A DNA stretch of 13,349 bases from an uncultured Oscillibacter sp. (GTDB lineage: Bacteria; Bacillota; Clostridia; Oscillospirales; Oscillospiraceae). The notes under the pieces are model-generated. The model saw only the letters and a list, made by a program, of their open reading frames with translations. It had not been told where the DNA came from and did no database searches. The number at the start of each line of letters is the position of its first letter. Positions within the stretch are counted from its first letter, which is position 1. The position numbers and the translations under genes were made by a program. The DNA lies in assembly GCA_910585165.1 (NCBI GenBank), contig CAJUBX010000066.1:1-13349 (forward strand). The letters are read 5' to 3'. Of this stretch, positions 1 through 5,738 are shown piece after piece.

Positions 1-50
1 GCCGGCTCATAACCGGTCGGTCCCGGGTTCGAGTCCCCGAAGGCCCACCA
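1..50 (+). tRNA. tRNA-Met (CAT), 5' end missing
   Basis: Only the 3' part is inside the window. The anticodon CAT lies at 8-10 in a stem GCCGG/CCGGT. A T-arm with GGTTCGAGTCC follows, then the acceptor strand, discriminator A47 and an encoded CCA at 48-50. The anticodon stem fits an elongator Met tRNA better than initiator tRNA, which usually has three G-C pairs next to the loop. An Ile tRNA with a lysidine-modified CAT cannot be excluded without the 5' half. Confidence 0.88.
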
Positions 51-81
51 TATGGTTGTTCGCCGCGGGGTGCAGCGAAAT

Positions 82-157
82 AGGGGTATAGCTCAGTTGG
101 TAGAGCAGCGGTCTCCAAAACCGCGTGCCGAGGGTTCAAGTCCTTCTGCCCCTGCCA
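82..157 (+). tRNA. tRNA-Trp (CCA)
   Basis: This is a full cloverleaf. The acceptor arm AGGGGTA (82-88) pairs with TGCCCCT (147-153), with one G-T pair. The anticodon CCA is at 115-117 in the loop CTCCAAA, the T-loop is GGTTCAAGTCC, the discriminator is G154 and CCA is encoded at 155-157. It sits 31 bp after the Met tRNA, so the two are probably transcribed together. Confidence 0.97.
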
Positions 158-198
158 TACAATTCTACGGCCCAGCTGTATTTTGATAGATTTTTTAT

Positions 199-275
199 GG
201 CCCGGTAGTTCAGTTGGTTAGAACGCTAGCCTGTCACGCTAGAGGTCGACGGTTCGAGCCCGTTCCGGGTCGCCA
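199..275 (+). tRNA. tRNA-Asp (GTC)
   Basis: The acceptor arm GGCCCGG (199-205) pairs with CCGGGTC (265-271). The anticodon GTC is at 233-235, the T-loop is GGTTCGAGCCC, the discriminator is G272 and CCA is encoded at 273-275. It is the third member of the Met-Trp-Asp-Thr cluster. Confidence 0.97.
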
Positions 276-280
276 TATTT

Positions 281-356
<76 letters not shown>

Positions 357-357
357 C

Positions 358-394
358 GTCGGAGCAAGCTGAATATCGCTTGCTCCGACTTTTT
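358..394 (+). terminator. Intrinsic terminator of the tRNA cluster
   Basis: A perfect 12-bp stem, GTCGGAGCAAGC (358-369) with GCTTGCTCCGAC (378-389), has an 8-nt loop and is followed by five T residues (390-394). It starts one base after the CCA end of tRNA-Thr, so it ends the tRNA transcript. Confidence 0.93.
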
Positions 395-523
395 CAAAAG
401 TCAGAGCGCGCTCATTCCGTTGCTCCTCCCCCCTAAATCGAACCCGCTTCGCTGGGCTTTGATTTGGTCTTGGGTGTGCAAACCAAAAAGAAAATCGTTT
501 TCAACCGCTTATCGCATGAAGGC

Positions 524-554
524 CCTCGTAACCGCAACGGTTACGGGGTTTTTT
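524..554 (+). terminator. Second terminator-like hairpin after the tRNAs
   Basis: CCTCGTAACCG (524-534) pairs with CGGTTACGGGG (538-548), 11 bp with one T-G pair and a CAA loop, followed by six T residues (549-554). On the plus strand it is a textbook intrinsic terminator. No plus-strand gene lies between it and the tRNA terminator, so it may be a backup terminator or a leftover from a lost or inserted gene. Confidence 0.75.
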
Positions 555-695
555 CTATCTCAGGAAACGCCTTCTTTTCCTCGTTTGGGGTGAATTTGGG
601 GTGAATACCGCCGAAGAACTTATCAGGACTTTGGCGTCTTGATGCTGCCTCACAAGCGGGCGAAAAAATTTCAATTGCCTTGCGGCACCGGATTT
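555..695 (-). pseudogene. Possible tyrosine-recombinase 3' relic
   Basis: The minus-strand frame ending with TAG at 557-555 reads, near its end, HQDAKVLISSSAVFTPNSPQ followed by a basic tail TRKRRRFLR. An FTPNxPQ-like end after an aliphatic stretch is typical of many integrases of Firmicutes mobile elements. The frame is closed by a stop about 45 codons upstream, and no Arg-His-Tyr catalytic segment is visible, so at most a fragment is left. Its place about 200 bp from a tRNA-Thr 3' end fits elements that insert at tRNA genes. The match is short and by eye, and chance resemblance is a real alternative. Confidence 0.25.
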
Positions 696-849
696 TCTTC
701 AAACGGCGGCATGACCGGCATCAACCGGCTAATCCCCTCCCGCGCCCATAATTTCGCAGTAACGGAGCAGCGCAAGACACGCAGGGTGTTCCATATCTCC
801 TGGCTGGCTCGGGGAAGGGAAGCATGGCGGGAGGGCCTAACAGACGCTG

Positions 850-880
850 AAAAACCCGGAGGCGCTTTTCGTGCCTCCGG
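850..880 (-). terminator. Terminator of the MFS gene
   Basis: CCGGAGGC pairs with GCCTCCGG (856-863 with 873-880) around a 9-nt loop. Read on the minus strand the stem is followed by GGTTTTT (A851-854 on the plus strand). It lies 12 bases after the MFS stop codon. Confidence 0.85.
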
Positions 881-892
881 ATTTCACGGTTT

Positions 893-2059
893 TTACGCCC
901 GTCTGCGCTCCGCCCGGAGCAGCCCCTCGTGGGTCAGAACCATGGCCAGCAGCACCGCCAGCAAAAAGGGCGGAAACAGCGCCGGGGTGATCCGGGAGGC
1001 CAGGAGGCCGAAAACAGGGGGCGCCAGGCAGGTGCCCACATAGGCCCCGGCCATCTGCACGCCGATGACGGCCTGGGAGTTCTCCGCCCCGAAGTGCTCC
1101 GGCGTGGCATGGATGAAGCAGGGGTAGATGGGGGCGCAGCCCAGGCCTGCCAGGACCAGTCCCGCCAGGGCGGCGTACTCCCCGCCCACGGGCAGCAGCA
1201 GGGCCAGGATGCCCAGGGCGGCGGTTCCCTGGCCCAGGCGGACCATCTGCCGGTCGTTCAGCGCCAGGGTCAAAAAGCCGCTGAGGGCCCGCCCTCCGGT
1301 GACGCCCAGGAAAAAAAGGCCGGCGAAGCCCGCCGCCGCCTCCGCCGGAAGGCCCTTTTCCAGCGTCAGGTAGCTGGCGGCCCACAGCCCGGCGGTCTGC
1401 TCCAGGCCGCAGTAGCAGAAGAAGGCGGCCGCCATGGACTTCACCCCGGGAATGCGGAGGACCTGGGGCAGGGTCAGGGCCCGGGCAGGGGCCTCCTCCC
1501 GGCTCCCGCTTCCATGAACGCGCCAGAGGGGAAGGCTGAACGCCAGAAGGAAGGTCAGGCCAATCTGCAAAAAGGCGATCCAGCGGTAGCCCATGGGCCA
1601 GCCCCGTCCCCCGGCAAGGGCCCGGGCCATGAACCAGGGCCCCAGAGAGGCCCCCACGCCCCACATGCAGTGGAGCCAGCTCATGTGGCGGCTGGCGTAG
1701 TGGAGGGCCACGTAATTGTTCAGCGCCGCGTCCACGGCCCCCGCCCCCAGGCCGTAGGGCACCGCCCAGAGGCACAGCTGCCAGAAGGAGCCGCTGAGGG
1801 AGAAGCCCATCAGGGCCAGGGCCGTCAGCCCCACGCTGGCGGCAGTGACACGCCCCGTCCCGAAACGGTGGGTGAGGCGGCCCGACTGGAGGCTGGAGAC
1901 CACGGTGCCCAGGGCGATGATCATGGAGATGATTCCGGCAAAGGACACCGGCACGCCGAAGGGACCATACATAGAGGGCCAGGCGGAGCCCAGCAGGGCG
2001 TCGGGCAGGCCCAAGCTGACAAAGGAGAGATAGATAACCGCGAGCAGCAGGTGAACCAT
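893..2059 (-). CDS. MFS transporter, fucose-permease-like
   Basis: This is a 388-residue, twelve-helix major facilitator in the cytoplasmic membrane, probably a proton- or sodium-coupled transporter of a sugar or other small solute. The substrate is not readable. The first helix has YLSFVSLGLPDALLGSAWP. The helix 2-3 loop GRLTHRFGTGR (residues 60-70) is the MFS motif A equivalent. VDAALNNYVALHY (109-121), WLHCMWGVGASLGP (128-141) and APIYPCFIHATPEHFG (309-324) are typical of the fucose permease-like subgroup. Length is normal for the family. I chose the ATG at 2059: GGGAGG (2075-2070) sits 10 bases before it, whereas the in-frame ATG at 2080 has no ribosome site and would lie almost at the transcription start. 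The gene stands alone, divergent from the SLH protein gene. Confidence 0.9.
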   Translation of the reverse strand: MVHLLLAVIYLSFVSLGLPDALLGSAWPSMYGPFGVPVSFAGIISMIIALGTVVSSLQSGRLTHRFGTGRVTAASVGLTALALMGFSLSGSFWQLCLWAVPYGLGAGAVDAALNNYVALHYASRHMSWLHCMWGVGASLGPWFMARALAGGRGWPMGYRWIAFLQIGLTFLLAFSLPLWRVHGSGSREEAPARALTLPQVLRIPGVKSMAAAFFCYCGLEQTAGLWAASYLTLEKGLPAEAAAGFAGLFFLGVTGGRALSGFLTLALNDRQMVRLGQGTAALGILALLLPVGGEYAALAGLVLAGLGCAPIYPCFIHATPEHFGAENSQAVIGVQMAGAYVGTCLAPPVFGLLASRITPALFPPFLLAVLLAMVLTHEGLLRAERRRA

Positions 2060-2093
2060 AAGAGCATTTCCTCCCAACATTAAAAGCGCCTTG

Positions 2094-2099
2094 ATTATA
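2094..2099 (-). promoter_or_regulatory. -10 box of the MFS gene
   Basis: The minus strand reads TATAAT at 2099-2094, 35 bases before the chosen start at 2059. The -35 region is poor (TATCCC at 17-nt spacing). This suggests a weak or activator-dependent promoter. Start of transcription near 2087 leaves room for the ribosome site of the 2059 start only. Confidence 0.6.
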
Positions 2100-2172
2100 G
2101 CAGAAAGGCAGCGGCTGGGATAGGACGAAACCGCCGAATTATCCGGACAAAACCGCCGGGCTTTGGGGAAGA

Positions 2173-2201
2173 TTGACAGCCGCCGGAACAGGGGATATAA
2201 T
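2173..2201 (+). promoter_or_regulatory. Consensus sigma-A promoter of the SLH gene
   Basis: TTGACA at 2173-2178 and TATAAT at 2196-2201 are separated by exactly 17 bases, a perfect match to the housekeeping consensus. Transcription should start near 2208. The leader then carries a perfect 7-bp hairpin CCGGGCC/GGCCCGG (loop TGGG) at about 2223-2240. Confidence 0.92.
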
Positions 2202-2260
2202 GTCGAATCAGGGAGAAAAGAACCGGGCCTGGGGGCCCGGAGACGGGGGAATGGAACAAA

Positions 2261-4120
2261 ATGGGAAAACGTTGGGCGGCGGGAGCGCTTCTGGCGCTGA
2301 CGCTTTTATGGGCGGGCTCCTCCGCTCCGCCGGCGGACGCCAGCGGACGGGCGGCGAAGGCTGGGGAAGAAGCCTCCCCGGCGGAAACGGCGGAGAAGAA
2401 CGCCACGCGGGAGGAAGCGGCCCGGGAGGGGGAGGCCCTTGTCCTGGAGGAGATCGCGGAGCCCGCGGGAAGCCTGGCGGAGCTGCGGGCCGCAGACCCG
2501 GGCGAGGTCCCGGCGGAAGGCCGGGACGCGGCCTGCTGGGCGCTGTACCGGGAGCTGCTGGCCCCGGGGGAGGACGGGAGCTTTGACGGCGGTAAGCCGG
2601 TAAGCCGGGCGGAGGCCGTGGAGGCGCTTTACCGCCTCAGCGGGATTTTAGTCCGGGTGGATGCCTGCCCCTTTTCGGACGTGCCGGAGGAATACCGGGA
2701 CGCAGCGGCCTGGGCCAGCAGCGTGGGCGTCACCGGCGGCTTGGCGGAGGGATGGTTCGCTCCCTTTTCCCCGGTCACCCGGAGCCAGCTGGCGGTGATG
2801 CTTTACCGCTTCGCCGCCTGGCGGGGGGAGGATATGGGGAGCCGCACCGCCGTGTCCTGGGACGGGGAGGAGGTCCCCGCCTATGCGGAGGAGGCCCTGA
2901 ACTGGGTGATGGACCGGGGGCTGTATGCGGGCATGACGGACCACGGCCTCTACCCGGACCTGCCGGTATCCCGGCTGCAATTGGCGGCGGTTCTGGCGAG
3001 GCTGCAGCGGGACCGGGACCCTCTGGCGGCGGCCCTCACCCTGCCGGAGGGCGGGGAGGAAAGCCGCTCCCGGCAGCAGCACGAGGCGCTGAATCGGGCT
3101 GTTGCCGCCGCCGCCTGCCGCCATGGGGCGGTGGGGGTCCAGGTGGCCGTCGTGGAGAACGGGGCCGTCACCGACGCGTACCGCTATGGCTGGGCGGTGA
3201 AGGGGAGCGTCCCCATGTCCAACGCCCACAAGCTGCGCACCGCCTCCCTTTCCAAGGTGGCGGTGGGCCTTTCCGCGGCGCTGCTGCGGGAGGAGGGAGC
3301 CGTGGACTACGACGCGGACGTCGGGGCCTACTGGGACGTGAAGACCCGAAAGCCCGTCACCATCCGCTCGATGCTGACCCACACCTCCACCCTGCTGAAC
3401 AGCGAGAGCATCGCCTGGGACTATGCGGGGGTCAGGGCCCAGCTTGCCTCCGCCTCCGGCTACGGCGGGGGAACGCCGGGAGATATCCGGTGCTGGAGCT
3501 ACAACAACCACGCCTTCGGCATCCTGGGCCAGACCCTGGAGCTGGCGGCGGGGCGGTATCTGGACGACGTGCTGGAAGAGCGGGTTCTGGGCCCCCTGGG
3601 GGCGGACTGCGGCTTTGCCGCCGGGGAGCTGGAGAGTACGGAGCTGGTGACCCCGCTGTACCGGGGAAACGCCCTGGGCCGGTCCGCCGCAAGCCAGCTG
3701 AACGTCCGCCTCTGGAGCGCACCGGGAGCCACGGGACGGCAGTTCGCCGGGGGCTTTACCTCCAACGCCCTGGACATGGCGAAGCTCACGGCCCTGCTGG
3801 CGGGGGACGGCTGCTTTGAGGGGGTGCGGTTAATGGAGGCGGGGTCCGTGGCGCTGATGGAGAGCTATGGAAACCAGCCTCTCCCCGACGGGAGCCGCCA
3901 GGCCCTGCCCATGCGGCTGCGGCTTGGGATGTATGGCCGGGAGCGGCTCTACTACCACACCGGCAGCGCCTACGGCGTGTACAACTTTCTCAGCTACGAC
4001 CCGGACACCGGGGACGGCGTGGTGGTGCTGACTATGGGAGCCGACGGCGGGAAGGACCCATACGGCGTGTACGCCATCTGCGGCGAGATCAGCCGGGCGG
4101 TGTACGAGGCGGTCCGGTAA
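2261..4120 (+). CDS. Exported SLH-domain beta-lactamase-fold hydrolase
   Basis: This is a 619-residue two-part exported protein. Residues 1-28 form a signal peptide (MGKRW, a hydrophobic core, then cleavage near ADA). Residues about 85-250 hold three S-layer-homology repeats, seen in FSDVPEEYRDAAAWASSVGVTGG (split pieces at 138-160), FSPVTRSQLAVMLYRFA (169-185) and YPDLPVSRLQLAAVLARL (231-248). These would hold the protein on secondary cell-wall polymer. Residues about 275-619 are a serine hydrolase of the class C beta-lactamase / DD-peptidase fold. The nucleophile motif SLSK is at 329-332, YNN is at 414-416 (YxN), and HTG is at 566-568 in place of KTG. HTG is common in the peptidase and esterase members, so antibiotic hydrolysis should not be assumed. 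Likely roles are D-amino-acid or peptidoglycan-fragment hydrolysis, or esterase activity. The ATG at 2261 follows a modest GGGGGA site. It converges on the 74-residue gene. Confidence 0.88.
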   Translation: MGKRWAAGALLALTLLWAGSSAPPADASGRAAKAGEEASPAETAEKNATREEAAREGEALVLEEIAEPAGSLAELRAADPGEVPAEGRDAACWALYRELLAPGEDGSFDGGKPVSRAEAVEALYRLSGILVRVDACPFSDVPEEYRDAAAWASSVGVTGGLAEGWFAPFSPVTRSQLAVMLYRFAAWRGEDMGSRTAVSWDGEEVPAYAEEALNWVMDRGLYAGMTDHGLYPDLPVSRLQLAAVLARLQRDRDPLAAALTLPEGGEESRSRQQHEALNRAVAAAACRHGAVGVQVAVVENGAVTDAYRYGWAVKGSVPMSNAHKLRTASLSKVAVGLSAALLREEGAVDYDADVGAYWDVKTRKPVTIRSMLTHTSTLLNSESIAWDYAGVRAQLASASGYGGGTPGDIRCWSYNNHAFGILGQTLELAAGRYLDDVLEERVLGPLGADCGFAAGELESTELVTPLYRGNALGRSAASQLNVRLWSAPGATGRQFAGGFTSNALDMAKLTALLAGDGCFEGVRLMEAGSVALMESYGNQPLPDGSRQALPMRLRLGMYGRERLYYHTGSAYGVYNFLSYDPDTGDGVVVLTMGADGGKDPYGVYAICGEISRAVYEAVR

Positions 4121-4131
4121 CGGCAAAAGAC

Positions 4132-4163
4132 AGGGCGCTCCGGGAGTTTTCCCGGAGCGCCCT
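4132..4163. terminator. Bidirectional terminator hairpin, copy 1 of 3
   Basis: A perfect 14-bp stem, AGGGCGCTCCGGGA with TCCCGGAGCGCCCT and a GTTT loop, starts 11 bases after the SLH gene stop. No T-run follows this copy. The same 32 bases recur unchanged at 4327-4358 and 4522-4553. Confidence 0.85.
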
Positions 4164-4326
4164 GCGACTGTCGAAAAACCCGGGAAACCGATTCAACGGG
4201 AAGGAAGGGTGCGTGCGGGGAACCCAGGAAGGGTTCCCTGCACCATTGAAATCAAACGTGTTTCAGAACTTTTTTGAAGTTCTGAAACACTTGCTCAGCC
4301 TGTCGAAAACACTTTTCGACAGGCTG
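4164..4326 (+). repeat. Hairpin element core, copy A
   Basis: This is a 163-bp non-coding element between two copies of the local terminator hairpin. It holds three stems. The first is 13 bp with one G-T pair (4213-4225 with 4231-4243, loop AGGAA). The second is a perfect 14-bp stem (4258-4271 with 4277-4290, loop TTTTG). The third is a perfect 14-bp stem (4296-4309 with 4313-4326, loop CAC). The left end has CTGTCGAAAA and the right end, read on the other strand, has CCTGTCGAAAA, so the ends form a short imperfect inverted repeat. A diverged inverted copy is at 5575-5738. Small size, no coding capacity and inverted ends suggest a MITE-like element. Confidence 0.85.
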
Positions 4327-4358
4327 AGGGCGCTCCGGGAGTTTTCCCGGAGCGCCCT
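4327..4358. repeat. Terminator hairpin, copy 2 of 3 (between cores)
   Basis: This copy is identical to 4132-4163 and lies between the two element cores. It marks the 195-bp period of the tandem array. Confidence 0.9.
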
Positions 4359-4521
4359 GCGACTGTCGAAAAACCCGGGAAACCGATTCAACGGGAAGGA
4401 AGGGTGCGTGCGGGGAACCCAGGAAGGGTTCCCTGCACCATTGAAATCAAACGTGTTTCAGAACTTTTTTGAAGTTCTGAAACACTTGCTCAGCCTGTCG
4501 AAAACACTTTTCGACAGGCTG
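4359..4521 (+). repeat. Hairpin element core, copy B
   Basis: By eye this is identical to copy A base for base. Hairpin plus core (4327-4521) repeats 4132-4326 with a period of 195 bp. Full identity points to a recent tandem duplication, for example unequal exchange between the flanking hairpins. An assembly duplication is the main alternative. Confidence 0.88.
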
Positions 4522-4553
4522 AGGGCGCTCCGGGAGTTTTCCCGGAGCGCCCT
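4522..4553. terminator. Bidirectional terminator hairpin, copy 3 of 3
   Basis: This is the same 32-base hairpin, here followed by CTTTC. On the minus strand it begins 12 bases after the stop of the 74-residue gene, so it can end that transcript. Copies 1 and 3 thus each face one of the two convergent genes. Confidence 0.85.
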
Positions 4554-4565
4554 CTTTCAGAAAGC

Positions 4566-4790
4566 TCAAAACAGCTTTTTAAGCCCGTCCAGCGCGTCCC
4601 CCAGGCCGCCGGCGGCCAGCCTGGCCTTGAGCCCCGCCACCAGGGGCTGGAGCTGCTCCTCCGGCAGGTTCATGCCGGTGAGCCCCTCCAGGGTCTTTAC
4701 AGGGTCCTGCTGAAAGCCCTTGAGCAGGGCGGGGGCCTTCTGGAGCCTGGCAGCCAGCTCCTCGATCTTGGCTTTGAGATCTATGCTCAT
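4566..4790 (-). CDS. Small helical protein of unknown function (74 aa)
   Basis: I do not recognise a named family. The 74-residue protein starts MSIDLKAKIEELAARLQK and ends GLGDALDGLKKLF. It has no signal peptide, no membrane segment and no cysteine, and is predicted by eye to be almost all amphipathic helix. A central FQQDPVKTLEGLTG (26-39) and LPEEQLQPLVAGLKARL (42-58) look like conserved-protein segments. The gene is real in my view: it has AAAGGAG 7 bases before ATG, a strong TTGACA-17-TATGAT promoter, a GC-rich stem at the start of its leader, and a terminator after the stop. It is divergent from the carD-like gene and converges on the SLH gene. A short protein-protein adaptor or a leader-like peptide are possible readings. 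Confidence 0.75.
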   Translation of the reverse strand: MSIDLKAKIEELAARLQKAPALLKGFQQDPVKTLEGLTGMNLPEEQLQPLVAGLKARLAAGGLGDALDGLKKLF

Positions 4791-4812
4791 ATGTACGCTC
4801 CTTTTCCCGTTT

Positions 4813-4840
4813 CTGCCGCCGGAAAAGGGCCCGGCGGCAG
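4813..4840 (-). promoter_or_regulatory. 5' leader stem-loop of the 74-aa gene
   Basis: CTGCCGCCGG (4813-4822) pairs perfectly with CCGGCGGCAG (4831-4840) around an 8-nt loop. The predicted transcription start is near 4838, so the stem would sit at the very 5' end of the mRNA. It may protect the message. It could instead influence early elongation. Confidence 0.7.
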
Positions 4841-4844
4841 TCCT

Positions 4845-4873
4845 ATCATAAAAAAATACGGGATGTTTGTCAA
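4845..4873 (-). promoter_or_regulatory. Sigma-A promoter of the 74-aa gene
   Basis: On the minus strand TTGACA (4873-4868) and TATGAT (4850-4845) are 17 bases apart. The -35 box is perfect and the -10 box has one mismatch. The spacer ends in a T-run. Confidence 0.88.
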
Positions 4874-4931
4874 TGGATTTCCGGGCAGAATTGCCAAAAA
4901 TGTAAAAACCGAAAAGTTTCTGTTACATATT

Positions 4932-4960
4932 TTGCCTGAGTTGTGGTAAACTGGTAATAA
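4932..4960 (+). promoter_or_regulatory. Probable promoter of the carD-like gene
   Basis: TTGCCT (4932-4937) and TAATAA (4955-4960) are spaced by 17 bases. Both boxes have two mismatches, so this is a moderate promoter. It leaves a leader of about 50 bases before the ATG. Confidence 0.55.
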
Positions 4961-5015
4961 AGAAGCGGAAAAAGCTGCCGGAGGGGAGCGAGCCTGCGGC
5001 GGGAAGGAGGACGGA

Positions 5016-5540
5016 ATGTTTCAGCCTGGAGAATTGGTGGTATACGGATCGACCGGCGTATGCCGGGTGGAGGGACTTGCCGGGCTGGACCAGCCGGGGG
5101 AGGACCGGGGAAAGCGGTATTACCTCCTCAAGCCCCTGTGGCAGGACGGGGTAATCTACGCCCCGGTGGACAGCGAAAAGGTGCCCATGCGCCCGGTGAT
5201 CAGCCGGGAGGAGGCGGAGGAGCTGATCGGCCGGATGCCGGGCATTCCGGCGGCGGCCTGCCGGGGCGGCACGGCCCAGGCCCTGGCCCAGCAGTACCAG
5301 TCCGCCGTCCGGAACGGGGGACACCAGGCGCTGATTGAGATTATGAAGGCTATCCACCGCAAGCGGGGCCTGGCGGAGTCCAAGAACCGCCGCCTGGGAC
5401 TGGTGGACGAGCGGTATATGAAGCAGGCGGAGCGGCTGCTCTACGGCGAGCTGGCTGTGGCGCTGGAGATTCCCTACGACGGGGTGGAGGATTACATCGC
5501 CGCCCGGCTGGAGGGGGAGGCGGAGTCCGCCGGGGCGTGA
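5016..5540 (+). CDS. carD: CarD/CdnL-family RNA polymerase-binding regulator
   Basis: This is a 174-residue cytoplasmic transcription factor. The N-terminal Tudor-like RNA polymerase-interacting domain covers about residues 1-57. It begins MFQPGELVVYGSTGVCRVEG and continues with YYLLKP and IYAPVDSEKVPMRPVIS, the hallmark core of CarD_CdnL_TRCF proteins. The C-terminal half (about 62-170) is charged and helical, with EEAEELIGRMP, KAIHRKRGLAESKNRRLGLVDERYMKQAERLLYGELA (given in part) and AARLEGE. Length fits stand-alone CarD proteins. The family binds the polymerase beta subunit and stabilises open complexes, often at rRNA promoters. AAGGAGG sits 5 bases before the ATG. The stop is 3 bases before a terminator hairpin shared with the convergent Nudix gene, now split by a repeat element. 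Confidence 0.93.
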   Translation: MFQPGELVVYGSTGVCRVEGLAGLDQPGEDRGKRYYLLKPLWQDGVIYAPVDSEKVPMRPVISREEAEELIGRMPGIPAAACRGGTAQALAQQYQSAVRNGGHQALIEIMKAIHRKRGLAESKNRRLGLVDERYMKQAERLLYGELAVALEIPYDGVEDYIAARLEGEAESAGA

Positions 5541-5543
5541 AAC

Positions 5544-5574
5544 AGAACGGAGACGGGGCCGCCCGCCTCCGTTT
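5544..5574. terminator. Terminator hairpin, left copy at the carD/Nudix junction
   Basis: AACGGAG-A-CGGG pairs with CCCG-C-CTCCGTT (5546-5557 with 5562-5573) around GCCG, with one A-C mismatch. It starts directly after the carD stop. Only TTT follows before the element core. The 31 bases recur at 5739-5769 with one change in the loop. Confidence 0.8.
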
Positions 5575-5738
5575 CAGCTTGTCGAAAAAGCCTTTTCGAC
5601 AAGCTGCTACAAATTTTCAGAACTTCAAAAAATTCTGAAAATTTAGGATTTCAATGGCGCAGGGAACCCTTCCTGGGTTCCCCGCACACACCCTTCCTTC
5701 CCGTTGAATGACTCTTACGGGTTTCTCGACAGCCTGGA
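5575..5738 (-). repeat. Hairpin element core, copy C (diverged, inverted)
   Basis: This 164-bp segment is the reverse-complement relative of cores A and B. The best-conserved block covers the CAACGGGAAGGAAGGGTG segment and the AGGAA-loop stem. Its stems are 5575-5588 with 5593-5606 (14 bp), 5611-5622 with 5633-5644 (12 bp) and 5657-5669 with 5675-5687 (13 bp with wobbles). Several stem positions differ from copies A/B, but both partners have changed, so pairing is kept. It lies exactly between two copies of the local terminator hairpin, as at the first locus. Confidence 0.82.

Larger units (their letters stand above)
395..849. other. Gene-poor stretch, possible integration scar
   Basis: I see no convincing intact gene here. 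Base composition is visibly less GC-rich than the flanking genes. It contains a second terminator-like hairpin (524-554) and a tandem 11-bp direct repeat, TTTGGGGTGAA, at 584-594 and 595-605. The minus strand has an open stretch ending at 555 whose last residues resemble a tyrosine recombinase C-terminus. Open frames on either strand lack ribosome sites and overlap the tRNA or the MFS gene. Confidence 0.5.

Noticed and set aside
2060..2080. Upstream ATG of the MFS gene at 2080
   Set aside because: The ribosome site GGGAGG lies inside this extension, correctly placed for the ATG at 2059, and the -10 box would put the transcript start almost on the upstream ATG.
929..2083. Long open frame antisense to the MFS gene
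   Set aside because: It is rich in Gly, Gln and Arg with no family motif, a typical shadow in GC-rich DNA. The opposite strand encodes a clear twelve-helix transporter with a terminator.
4132..4553. Possible CRISPR-like array
   Set aside because: The 32-bp palindromes are separated by identical 163-bp segments, not by unique 30-40 bp spacers, and no cas gene is present.
4213..4713. Open frame of 166 codons with two 65-residue internal repeats
   Set aside because: It is a product of the 195-bp tandem repeat (195 is divisible by 3). It has no ribosome site, crosses several perfect hairpins and runs antisense into the well-supported 74-residue gene.
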